Part shown: positions 40,889-47,874 of the stretch, in pieces
Position numbering within the stretch: position 1 is the first letter of the stretch
How the letters are laid out: every line of letters begins with the position of its first letter
Assembly (NCBI RefSeq): GCF_029643425.1
Contig: NZ_CP119106.1
Location: forward strand, 3,286,001-3,350,000
Direction of reading: 5' to 3'
DNA length: 64,000 bases
DNA from: Isoptericola sp. AK164
Lineage (GTDB): Bacteria; Actinomycetota; Actinomycetes; Actinomycetales; Cellulomonadaceae
The notes under the pieces: model-generated
What the model saw: the letters and a program-made list of their open reading frames with translations, nothing else
The model's database searches: none
What the model was told of the DNA's origin: nothing
Program-made: the position numbers and the translations under genes

Positions 40889-41911
40889 ATGCGCGCATCC
40901 GTCATCTACGGCGCCGGCGACGTCCGCGTCGAGGACCTGCCGGCCCCGACGATCCAGGAGCCGACCGACGCGGTCGTCCGCGTCACCCTGGCCTGCGTGT
41001 GCGGGTCCGACCTGCACCCCTACCACTCCATGCCCGCCTCGGAGCAGGGCGTCCCGATGGGCCACGAGGCCATCGGCGTCGTCGAGGAGATCGGGGACGA
41101 CGTCACCGGCGTCTCCGTCGGCGACCACGTCGTCGTCCCGTTCGCCTACGCGGACAACACCTGCTCCGTCTGCCGGGACGGCTTCCAGACCGCCTGCTCC
41201 CACGGCGGGTTCTTCTCCGGGGCCCAGGCCGAGAAGCTCCGCGTCCCGCAGGCCTCCGGCACGCTGGTGCAGATCCCGGACGACGTCGACGAGGCCCTGC
41301 TGCCCTCCCTGCTCACGCTGTCCGACGTGTACCTGACCGGCTACCACGCCGCCTTCATGGCCAAGGTGCAGCCGGGCCAGACCGTCACCGTGATCGGTGA
41401 CGGCGCCGTCGGCCTCTCCGCCGTCCTCGCGGCGAAGCAGATGGGTGCCTCGACGATCATCCTCATGGGCCGCCACAAGGACCGCACCGACCTCGGCCGC
41501 GAGTGGGGTGCCACCGACGTCGTCGCCGAGCGCGGCGAGGAGGGCATCGCGAAGGTCATGGAGCTCACCGGCGGCGAGGGCTCGCACGTCGTGCTCGAGG
41601 CCGTCGGCCACATGCCCGCCTACGAGCAGTCGTACGGCGTGGTCCGCCCCGGGGGCGTCATCTCCCGCGTCGGCGTGCCCCAGTACGAGGAGGCCCCCGT
41701 CGGGTTCATGTCGCTGTTCGGCAAGAACGTCACCCTCAACGGTGGGCCCGCGCCGGTGCGCGCCTACCTCGAGGCCGCCATCCCGCAGGTCCTCGACGGC
41801 ACCATCGAGCCCGGCAAGGTCTTCGACGCCGAGGTCTCCCTCGACGACGTCGCCGAGGGCTACCGGCTCATGGACTCGCGCGAGAAGATCAAGGTCCTCG
41901 TGCGCCTGTGA
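40889..41911 (+). CDS. Zinc-dependent alcohol dehydrogenase (MDR family)
   Basis: 340 residues. GroES-like N-terminus with the catalytic zinc Cys in CGSDLHPYH (about 38), GHEAIGVVEEIG (about 58-69), an incomplete structural zinc set (NTCSVCRDGFQTACSHGG: three Cys visible), and a Rossmann domain with VTVIGDGAVGLSAVLAAK (about 170). It resembles threonine/sorbitol dehydrogenase-like actinobacterial enzymes of unknown substrate. AGAGG lies ten bases before the ATG. Confidence 0.88.
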   Translation: MRASVIYGAGDVRVEDLPAPTIQEPTDAVVRVTLACVCGSDLHPYHSMPASEQGVPMGHEAIGVVEEIGDDVTGVSVGDHVVVPFAYADNTCSVCRDGFQTACSHGGFFSGAQAEKLRVPQASGTLVQIPDDVDEALLPSLLTLSDVYLTGYHAAFMAKVQPGQTVTVIGDGAVGLSAVLAAKQMGASTIILMGRHKDRTDLGREWGATDVVAERGEEGIAKVMELTGGEGSHVVLEAVGHMPAYEQSYGVVRPGGVISRVGVPQYEEAPVGFMSLFGKNVTLNGGPAPVRAYLEAAIPQVLDGTIEPGKVFDAEVSLDDVAEGYRLMDSREKIKVLVRL

Positions 41912-42000
41912 CACCGTGACGTCGACGGCCCGGGACGCCCTGACGGCGTCCCGGGCCGTCGCGCCCCCGGGGCGGGACGGCCCCTGCCAGGATGGCCGCC

Positions 42001-42774
42001 ATGGCCTACTTCCGACGCACCGACGCCTCGACCTTCGCCCCGACCGACCTCGTGGGCGGGGCCTGGCGCACCGACGAGCAGCACGTGGCACCCACGTTCG
42101 GTCTGCTCACCCATCTCGTCGAGACCGACCGCACCGCCCGCGGACGCGACGACCTCGCACCGGTCCGCCTCACCTTCGACGTCTGGGGCCCGTACCCCCT
42201 GGCGCCCATGGACACCGCCGTGCGCGTGCTCCGCCCCGGACGCGGGGTCGAGCTCGTCGAGTCGGAGGTGTCGTGCGCCGGCCGCACGGTCGCCACGCTG
42301 CGAGCCTGGCTCGCCGGCCGCGCGGACACGACCGAGCTCGCGGACGGCGCGCCGTCGGCGGTCCCCGGACCCGACGAGACCCCCTCGTGGGACCCGACGA
42401 CGGACTGGCCCGGCGGTTTCATCTCCTCGCTCGACGTCCGACGGACCCTCGCCGGACCCGGTCGCGGCACGGCATGGGTGCGCACGGACGTCCCCCTCGT
42501 CGAGGACGAGGAGGTCGGCGCCCTCGCACGGACCGCCGGCCTGCTCGACGTCGCGAACGGCATGACCGTCCGCGCCGACCCCCGCCGGGTCGCCTACCCC
42601 AACCTGGACCTCACCGCCCACCTGTTCCGGCACCCGACGGACGGGTGGCTCGGCCTGGACACCACCGTGACGTTCGGCGCGGGCGGGACCGGGACGACCG
42701 CCTCCGTCCTGCACGACACCGCCGGGCCGTTCGGCCGGCTGGCGCAGGCGCTCGTCGTCCGGCCGCTCGGCTGA
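42001..42774 (+). CDS. Thioesterase family protein (double hotdog, TesB-like)
   Basis: 257 residues. Two hotdog halves: residues 1-110 (YFRRTDASTFAPTDLVGGAW, TFGLLTHLVETD, VRLTFDVWGPYPLAPMDTAVRVLRPGRGVELVESEVSCAGRTVA) and 135-257 (VANGMTVRADPRRVAYPNLDLTAHLFR, WLGLDTTVTFGAGG). This is the usual pattern of actinobacterial thioesterase proteins that probably hydrolyse an acyl-CoA. ATG 42001 is seven bases after CAGGAT, a possible -10; an in-frame ATG lies three codons earlier. Confidence 0.75.
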   Translation: MAYFRRTDASTFAPTDLVGGAWRTDEQHVAPTFGLLTHLVETDRTARGRDDLAPVRLTFDVWGPYPLAPMDTAVRVLRPGRGVELVESEVSCAGRTVATLRAWLAGRADTTELADGAPSAVPGPDETPSWDPTTDWPGGFISSLDVRRTLAGPGRGTAWVRTDVPLVEDEEVGALARTAGLLDVANGMTVRADPRRVAYPNLDLTAHLFRHPTDGWLGLDTTVTFGAGGTGTTASVLHDTAGPFGRLAQALVVRPLG

Positions 42775-42835
42775 GCGGGCCTGCGCCGCGCGCACCGCCG
42801 TCGTACGCTCCCGACAGCCCCCTGAAGGAGACCGC

Positions 42836-44653
42836 ATGGCCCGCCTCGACCTGACTCAGCGGCTGCGCACCGACACCGGCGCGGCCGTGCTGCTGCTGTC
42901 GGTCACGCTGCTCGCGCTGCTGTGGGCAAACTCGCCGCTCTCCGGGGCGTACTCGGCGCTGTGGGAGACCGCGGTCAACCTCGAGATCGGCGACCTGGCC
43001 TTCGACATGGACCTGCACCACTGGGTCAACGACGGGCTGATGGTGCTGTTCTTCTTCGTCGTGGGTCTGGAGGTCCGCCAGGAGCTGTCGGTCGGGTCGC
43101 TGCGACGGCGCAGCCAGCGACTCGTCCCGCTGGTGGCGGGCACGGCCGGCGTCGTCGTCCCGGCCCTGATCTACCTGGCGATCGCCGGCGGCGCGGCACC
43201 CGAGGGATGGGGCGCCGTCGTCGGCACCGACACGGCGTTCCTGCTCGGGGTGCTGGCCCTGGTGGGGCCACGGATGTCCAACCAGCTGCGGGTCTTCCTG
43301 CTGACCCTGTCCGTGGTGGACGACTTCCTGGCGGTGACGATCATCGGCGTCGTCTACTCCGAGGACGTCCGGATCGGTCCGCTGCTGATCGCGGCCGCGT
43401 GCCTCGGGGCGCTGTGGCTGCTCGGGCGGATGCGTGAGTGGCGCAGCACCCCCTACGTGCTGGTCGTCGTCGTCCTCTGGGGCGCCACGATGCAGGCCGG
43501 TGTCCACCCCTCCATCGCGGGGATGCTCGCCGGTCTGCTGGTCCCGGCCGCCCTGACCCGGCGGGCCGACGTCGTGCGCACGAAGAACCTCTACCGCGCC
43601 TACTGGCAGTCGCCCAGCGCGAGCGTCGCCCGGGACGTCCACCTCGGGCTCTCCCGGTCGATCTCGGTCAACCATCGCCTGCACGAGGTGCTGAACACCC
43701 CGGTGAACGTCGTCGTCGTGCCGCTGTTCGCCCTGGCCAACGCCGGGATCGACCTCCGGGGCGGCGCGCTCGGCGAGGCGCTCGCCTCGTCCATCACCTG
43801 GGGAGTCGTCGGCGGCCTGGTGATCGGCAAGCTGGTGGGCATCAGCCTGGGGACCTGGGCGGCGGTCAAGGCCGGGCTGGGGACGCTGCCCGACGGCGTC
43901 GGCCCCGGCAGCGTGCTGGGCGGCGCGGCGCTGTCCGGCATCGGGTTCACCGTGTCCCTGCTGGTGATCGGCCTCGCCTTCGACGACGAGTCGCAGGTGC
44001 AGGCCGCCACGGTCGGCGTGCTGCTGGCGCTCGTCCTCGCCTCGCTGGTCGCCTGGGCGCTGTTCCGGCTGGCCCGTGTGCGGTGGGGCGAGGAGACCGC
44101 CGACCTGCCGACGACGCTCGACCCCCCGGTGGACCCCCGTCACGACCACGTCCAGGGCGAGCCCGACGCCCCGCACACGATCGTCGAGTACCTGGACTAC
44201 GAGTGCCCGTTCTGCGCCCGCGCCACCGGCATGTGGCGCGACCTGCGCGACGAGCTCGACGGCCGGGTCCGCTACGTGGTGCGTCACCTGCCCCTGGACG
44301 ACGTGCACCAGCACGCCCACCTGGCCGCCGTCGCCGCCGAGGCCGCGCACCGGCAGGGGCGCTTCTGGGACATGCACCACCATCTCTTCGCGCACCAGTC
44401 CCGCCTCGAGGCGGAGGACCTGCGCGGCTACGCCGACGAGCTCGGGCTCGACGTCGAGCAGTTCGACGCGGACCTGGCGGACGAGTCGCTGCACGCCCGC
44501 GTCCGCGACCACGCCGAGAGCGCCCGCCTCAGCGGGGCCCGGGGCACGCCGACCTTCTTCCTGGACGGCGTGCGCCACCAGGGTCCGCACGACGCGGCGA
44601 CGCTGATCGCCGCGATCGAGGAGCTGGACGCCGCGGGGCGGACCGGGCGCTGA
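42836..44653 (+). CDS. nhaA: NhaA Na+/H+ antiporter fused to a DsbA-like thioredoxin domain
   Basis: 605 residues. Residues 1-410 are NhaA: LHHWVNDGLMVLFFFVVGLEVRQEL, GTDTAFLLGVLAL (Asp133 of E. coli), LTLSVVDDFLAVTIIGVVY (Asp163/164), ALSGIGFTVSLLVIGLAF (Lys/His-region helix). Residues 430-605 form a DsbA/FrnE-type domain with CPFC in YLDYECPFCARATG and the cis-Pro in GTPTFFLDG. AAGGAG lies six bases before the ATG. Such fusions are known in actinobacteria; the role of the thiol domain is unclear. Convergent with the GH43 gene. Confidence 0.93.
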   Translation: MARLDLTQRLRTDTGAAVLLLSVTLLALLWANSPLSGAYSALWETAVNLEIGDLAFDMDLHHWVNDGLMVLFFFVVGLEVRQELSVGSLRRRSQRLVPLVAGTAGVVVPALIYLAIAGGAAPEGWGAVVGTDTAFLLGVLALVGPRMSNQLRVFLLTLSVVDDFLAVTIIGVVYSEDVRIGPLLIAAACLGALWLLGRMREWRSTPYVLVVVVLWGATMQAGVHPSIAGMLAGLLVPAALTRRADVVRTKNLYRAYWQSPSASVARDVHLGLSRSISVNHRLHEVLNTPVNVVVVPLFALANAGIDLRGGALGEALASSITWGVVGGLVIGKLVGISLGTWAAVKAGLGTLPDGVGPGSVLGGAALSGIGFTVSLLVIGLAFDDESQVQAATVGVLLALVLASLVAWALFRLARVRWGEETADLPTTLDPPVDPRHDHVQGEPDAPHTIVEYLDYECPFCARATGMWRDLRDELDGRVRYVVRHLPLDDVHQHAHLAAVAAEAAHRQGRFWDMHHHLFAHQSRLEAEDLRGYADELGLDVEQFDADLADESLHARVRDHAESARLSGARGTPTFFLDGVRHQGPHDAATLIAAIEELDAAGRTGR

Positions 44654-44677
44654 CCCGTCCCGCCCCGCGGCCGTTCC

Positions 44678-47638
44678 TCAGGCGCCCGGGGGCGCGGTGG
44701 GCAGGCCGCTCACCGTGACCTCGGAGACCTTCAGGTAGGAGCCCGGCGTGGCGAACGTCAGCCGGAACCCGGTCGCGACGGTCGGGTCGATCGCGACGGT
44801 CGTGGGCTGGCCGTTCGCCGCGGGGGCCACCCCCGTCGCCACCGTCGTCCACAGGCCGTCGGTGCCGCGCGCGGCGACGTCGACCGAGGCGATGGTGCCC
44901 TCGGTGTTCGTGAACGACAGCTCGTCCACCGAGACGGCGGTCTCGGGCAGCACCTCGTAGGTCGCCTCGTCCGGCGACGAGCCGCCGTCCCAGGTGGACC
45001 ACGCCGTGCCGGTGTCACCGTCGCAGGCCCGCTGCGCCGGCATGGCCTCGTACCGCGTCTGGTGGAACGACGCCGCGACCTGGGTCCCGGTGAGGGTGCA
45101 CAGGTCGACGGGGGCCTGCGCCGGGACCGACAGCTCGCTGATCTTGAGGTACGAGCCGGGCGTGGCGAAGGTCAGCCGGAGCGCGTCGGTGGTCACCGCG
45201 TCGAAGCCCACGGTGGTGACCGCCCCGTTGGCGGCCGGGGCGACGTCCTGCGCCGTCGTGGGCTGCCACGTGCCGTCGGCGGCACGGTGGTCGACGCTGA
45301 CGTCCGCGAGGGTCCCCTCGGTGTTGGTGAAGACGATCTCGTCGGCCCCGAACGGGGAGCCCGCGTCCACCGTGAACGTCACCGGGTCGTGCGTGGTGCC
45401 GCCGTCCCAGGTCGACCAGGCGGTGGCGCCGTCGTCGTCGCAGGCACGCTGCGCCGGCATCGTCTCGTACTGCGTCTGGTGGAACGACGCGGAGACGGTC
45501 GTCCCCGCCGCGCTGCACACGTCGACGTCCCCCAGCGGTCCCCACACCTCGACCTCGGCGACGGACTGCCAGGTGCTGGTGTCGGTGTGCAGGAGCACGC
45601 GCAGCCCGGTGGTCGCCGGGATCCCCGCGGCGTCGAGCTGCACGACCGGCGCTCCGGCCGCGGGGTCCTGCACGACGTCGGCGCCGACCCCGGCGTCGGT
45701 CCAGGAGCCCGAGGCGTCCCGGTACTGGAGGTCGACGCGTGACGGCCAGGTCGCACCCGCCCCGTCGGCGTAGGTGTGCAGCACGACCTCGTCGGGCTCC
45801 TGCGTGCCGTCCCAGGTCAGCTCGAGCCACGAGTCGAGCGGGTACCCGCTGCTGGACCAGTCGTCCCAGCCCTTGGAGCGGGTGTCCCCGTCCACGGTGG
45901 TGGCCGCGAGCCCGGTGCGGCTCGAGGCCGACACCGTCGCGTCGCGCGCCAGGTTGACGGTGCCGTGCTCCCACACGGTCAGCTCCCGCGTGAACCGGCG
46001 CCCGGCGCCGAAACCGGCGCCGGCCGCCAGCGTGCCGGTCACGGTCTGCCGACCGAGCAGGTCCAGGTCGGCGTCCCAGGTGACGGCGACGTCCGACGTC
46101 GTCGTCCCCGCCTGGACGGACACGGTCGCGGGGAGCACGGCGGCCGGGTCGGCACCGCGCAGGACGGTCTCCGGGAGACCGTCGTCGACGACGGTCCAGA
46201 TCTCCTCGCCCGCGCCCTGGTCGTCCCAGTACGTCGCGTCCCAGCCGGACCCCCAGGCGGTCGGGTCCTCGTCGGCGGGGTTGCGCATCTCGAGCCGTCC
46301 GCCCTCGCCGACGGTGATCGGCAGCCACACGTAGGTGGAGTCGGCCGCGCCGTTGTTCCACCGGTCGCCGAGGTAGACGTGCCGCCCGCCCCCCAGGGAG
46401 AGCACGTCCGTGGACTGCGACCCGAAGGTCGTCCCGCGGCCGTCGCCGACCGACAGCCGCCCGTCGCCGCCCTCGGGGATGGCGTCGTAGGAGATGTTCT
46501 CGGCCGGGTCGTCGGCCTCGACGCCGCGGATCCAGGTGCCGAAGAGGTCGTCGGCCGAGTAGTAGCTCTGCGAGTTCGGCGCCCAGCCCGTCGCCCCGGA
46601 CGCGACCGTGTAGTAGGTGCCGCCGTGCTCGAACACCGCGGGCGCCTCGAGGTGGCCGCACTCCTTGACGATCTGGAAGTCGTCCCCGCGCACGGGGGCC
46701 TGCGGCGACCCGTCGGCGAACAGGTACGGGTACTGCCCGTCCTCGGAGTACTGGATGCCGACCGGGTCCTGGGTCGTGGTGTGCTCGACGTTCGTGTAGT
46801 CGGCGTTCAGACGAGCGATGTAGAGGGTGTGGTTCTCCTCGGAGGAGTACACGATGTACGCGCTGCCGTCGTCCTCCTGGAAGACGGTCATGTCCCGCGC
46901 CTGGCCCGGGACCGCCGAGCCGGTGCACGCCTGGTAGTCGGCACGGTTGTACAGCCGGAAGGACCCCGTCATGCGGAACGGGCCCGTGGGGCTGTCGGAC
47001 ACCGCGACGGCGGCCATCGACCGCGAGTACGTGCTGCCGCCGACGCTGGTCTGCCCGTCGGCGTGCCACCACATCACCCAGGTGTCGTTCTGGGCGTTGT
47101 AGAGGACCTTCGGCCGTTCGAAGATCGCGGTGTAGTCGGACGCCTGGGCGGAGTTCAGGTAGTAGTTCAGCTCGTCGACGCGCGCGGTGTCGACCGTACC
47201 GTCGTCGGCCACCGTGTTGTACAGATCGTCGAAGTAGGGGTCCTCCAGCTCGCTCGCCGTCGCGACGCTGCGCAGCGCGATCCCCTCGTTCGTCCAGTTC
47301 AGCGTGTCGGTGGAGCGGTAGACCGCGACGCCGGGGCTGTCCCAGTAGCCGTTGCTGCGGTCCTCCCCGTACCAGTAGTGGACGGTCTGGCCGTTCTCCT
47401 CGACCGTGACGACCTGCCCGCCGTGGGCCTGGACGTGCCGACCGTCGGTGTCGTACCAGAGCGGCTGGAAGTAGTCGGGTGCGATGCGCCCCGGGTCGTC
47501 GATCGCTCCGTACCGCGTGTACGTCGGCGGGTCGTCCGTGGTCGGTACGCCGTCGGCCGCGTGCCCGGCGGGCACCACGGCGGCGGACAGGACGAGTGCC
47601 GCGACGGTCGACGCGACGAGTGCATGACGAGACCTCAT
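44678..47638 (-). CDS. Secreted GH43-family enzyme (exo-beta-1,3-galactanase-like) with Ig-like and F5/8-type domains
   Basis: 986 residues. Sec signal peptide to about 28. Five-bladed GH43 propeller about 40-470: VQAHGGQVVTVEENGQTVHYWYGEDR and FERPKVLYNAQNDTWVMWWH, RDMTVFQEDDGSAYIVYSS (general-base and pKa Asp candidates), HLEAPAVFEHGGTYY (acid Glu). The QAHGG and YWYGE motifs are those of the GH43_24-like group, which includes exo-beta-1,3-galactanases for arabinogalactan backbones. An Ig-like domain (about 505-560) and three discoidin-like modules follow, the last two (ASFHQTQYE / ASFHQTRYE) near-duplicates. GGAGAG precedes the ATG. Confidence 0.82.
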   Translation of the reverse strand: MRSRHALVASTVAALVLSAAVVPAGHAADGVPTTDDPPTYTRYGAIDDPGRIAPDYFQPLWYDTDGRHVQAHGGQVVTVEENGQTVHYWYGEDRSNGYWDSPGVAVYRSTDTLNWTNEGIALRSVATASELEDPYFDDLYNTVADDGTVDTARVDELNYYLNSAQASDYTAIFERPKVLYNAQNDTWVMWWHADGQTSVGGSTYSRSMAAVAVSDSPTGPFRMTGSFRLYNRADYQACTGSAVPGQARDMTVFQEDDGSAYIVYSSEENHTLYIARLNADYTNVEHTTTQDPVGIQYSEDGQYPYLFADGSPQAPVRGDDFQIVKECGHLEAPAVFEHGGTYYTVASGATGWAPNSQSYYSADDLFGTWIRGVEADDPAENISYDAIPEGGDGRLSVGDGRGTTFGSQSTDVLSLGGGRHVYLGDRWNNGAADSTYVWLPITVGEGGRLEMRNPADEDPTAWGSGWDATYWDDQGAGEEIWTVVDDGLPETVLRGADPAAVLPATVSVQAGTTTSDVAVTWDADLDLLGRQTVTGTLAAGAGFGAGRRFTRELTVWEHGTVNLARDATVSASSRTGLAATTVDGDTRSKGWDDWSSSGYPLDSWLELTWDGTQEPDEVVLHTYADGAGATWPSRVDLQYRDASGSWTDAGVGADVVQDPAAGAPVVQLDAAGIPATTGLRVLLHTDTSTWQSVAEVEVWGPLGDVDVCSAAGTTVSASFHQTQYETMPAQRACDDDGATAWSTWDGGTTHDPVTFTVDAGSPFGADEIVFTNTEGTLADVSVDHRAADGTWQPTTAQDVAPAANGAVTTVGFDAVTTDALRLTFATPGSYLKISELSVPAQAPVDLCTLTGTQVAASFHQTRYEAMPAQRACDGDTGTAWSTWDGGSSPDEATYEVLPETAVSVDELSFTNTEGTIASVDVAARGTDGLWTTVATGVAPAANGQPTTVAIDPTVATGFRLTFATPGSYLKVSEVTVSGLPTAPPGA

Positions 47639-47688
47639 CGTCTCTCCGTTCGTTCGCGCTGCCCGCTGGGCAGCCGGCGTCGTTGCCA

Positions 47689-47708
47689 GGATGTTGACGT
47701 CAACATCC
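47689..47708. promoter_or_regulatory. 20-bp perfect palindrome upstream of the GH43 gene
   Basis: GGATGTTGACGTCAACATCC, centre AC|GT, 51 bases upstream of the ATG. Size and symmetry fit a LacI-type operator (TGTTGACGTCAACA core) but it matches none of the other operators here, so another regulator is implied. Confidence 0.7.
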
Positions 47709-47802
47709 GCAGCCGACGCTAGCGACCGTCCACAGGCTTCTCAACAGGGGGAACGCTCCGGCCGCGGAACGAACAGAAGCGAAACCGGCCCCGGACGCAC
47801 GG

Positions 47803-47839
47803 CGGCCCTCGTGCTCCGGGCACCGGAGCACGAGGGCCG
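47803..47839 (-). terminator. Terminator downstream of the second clan GH-A gene
   Basis: Perfect 17-bp stem (arm CGGCCCTCGTGCTCCGG) with loop GCA, 36 bases after the stop codon of the gene at 47875. It separates the importer operon from the GH43 gene. Confidence 0.75.
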
Positions 47840-47874
47840 TGACGGACCGGCGGCGTCACCGCCGGCCGCGCCCG

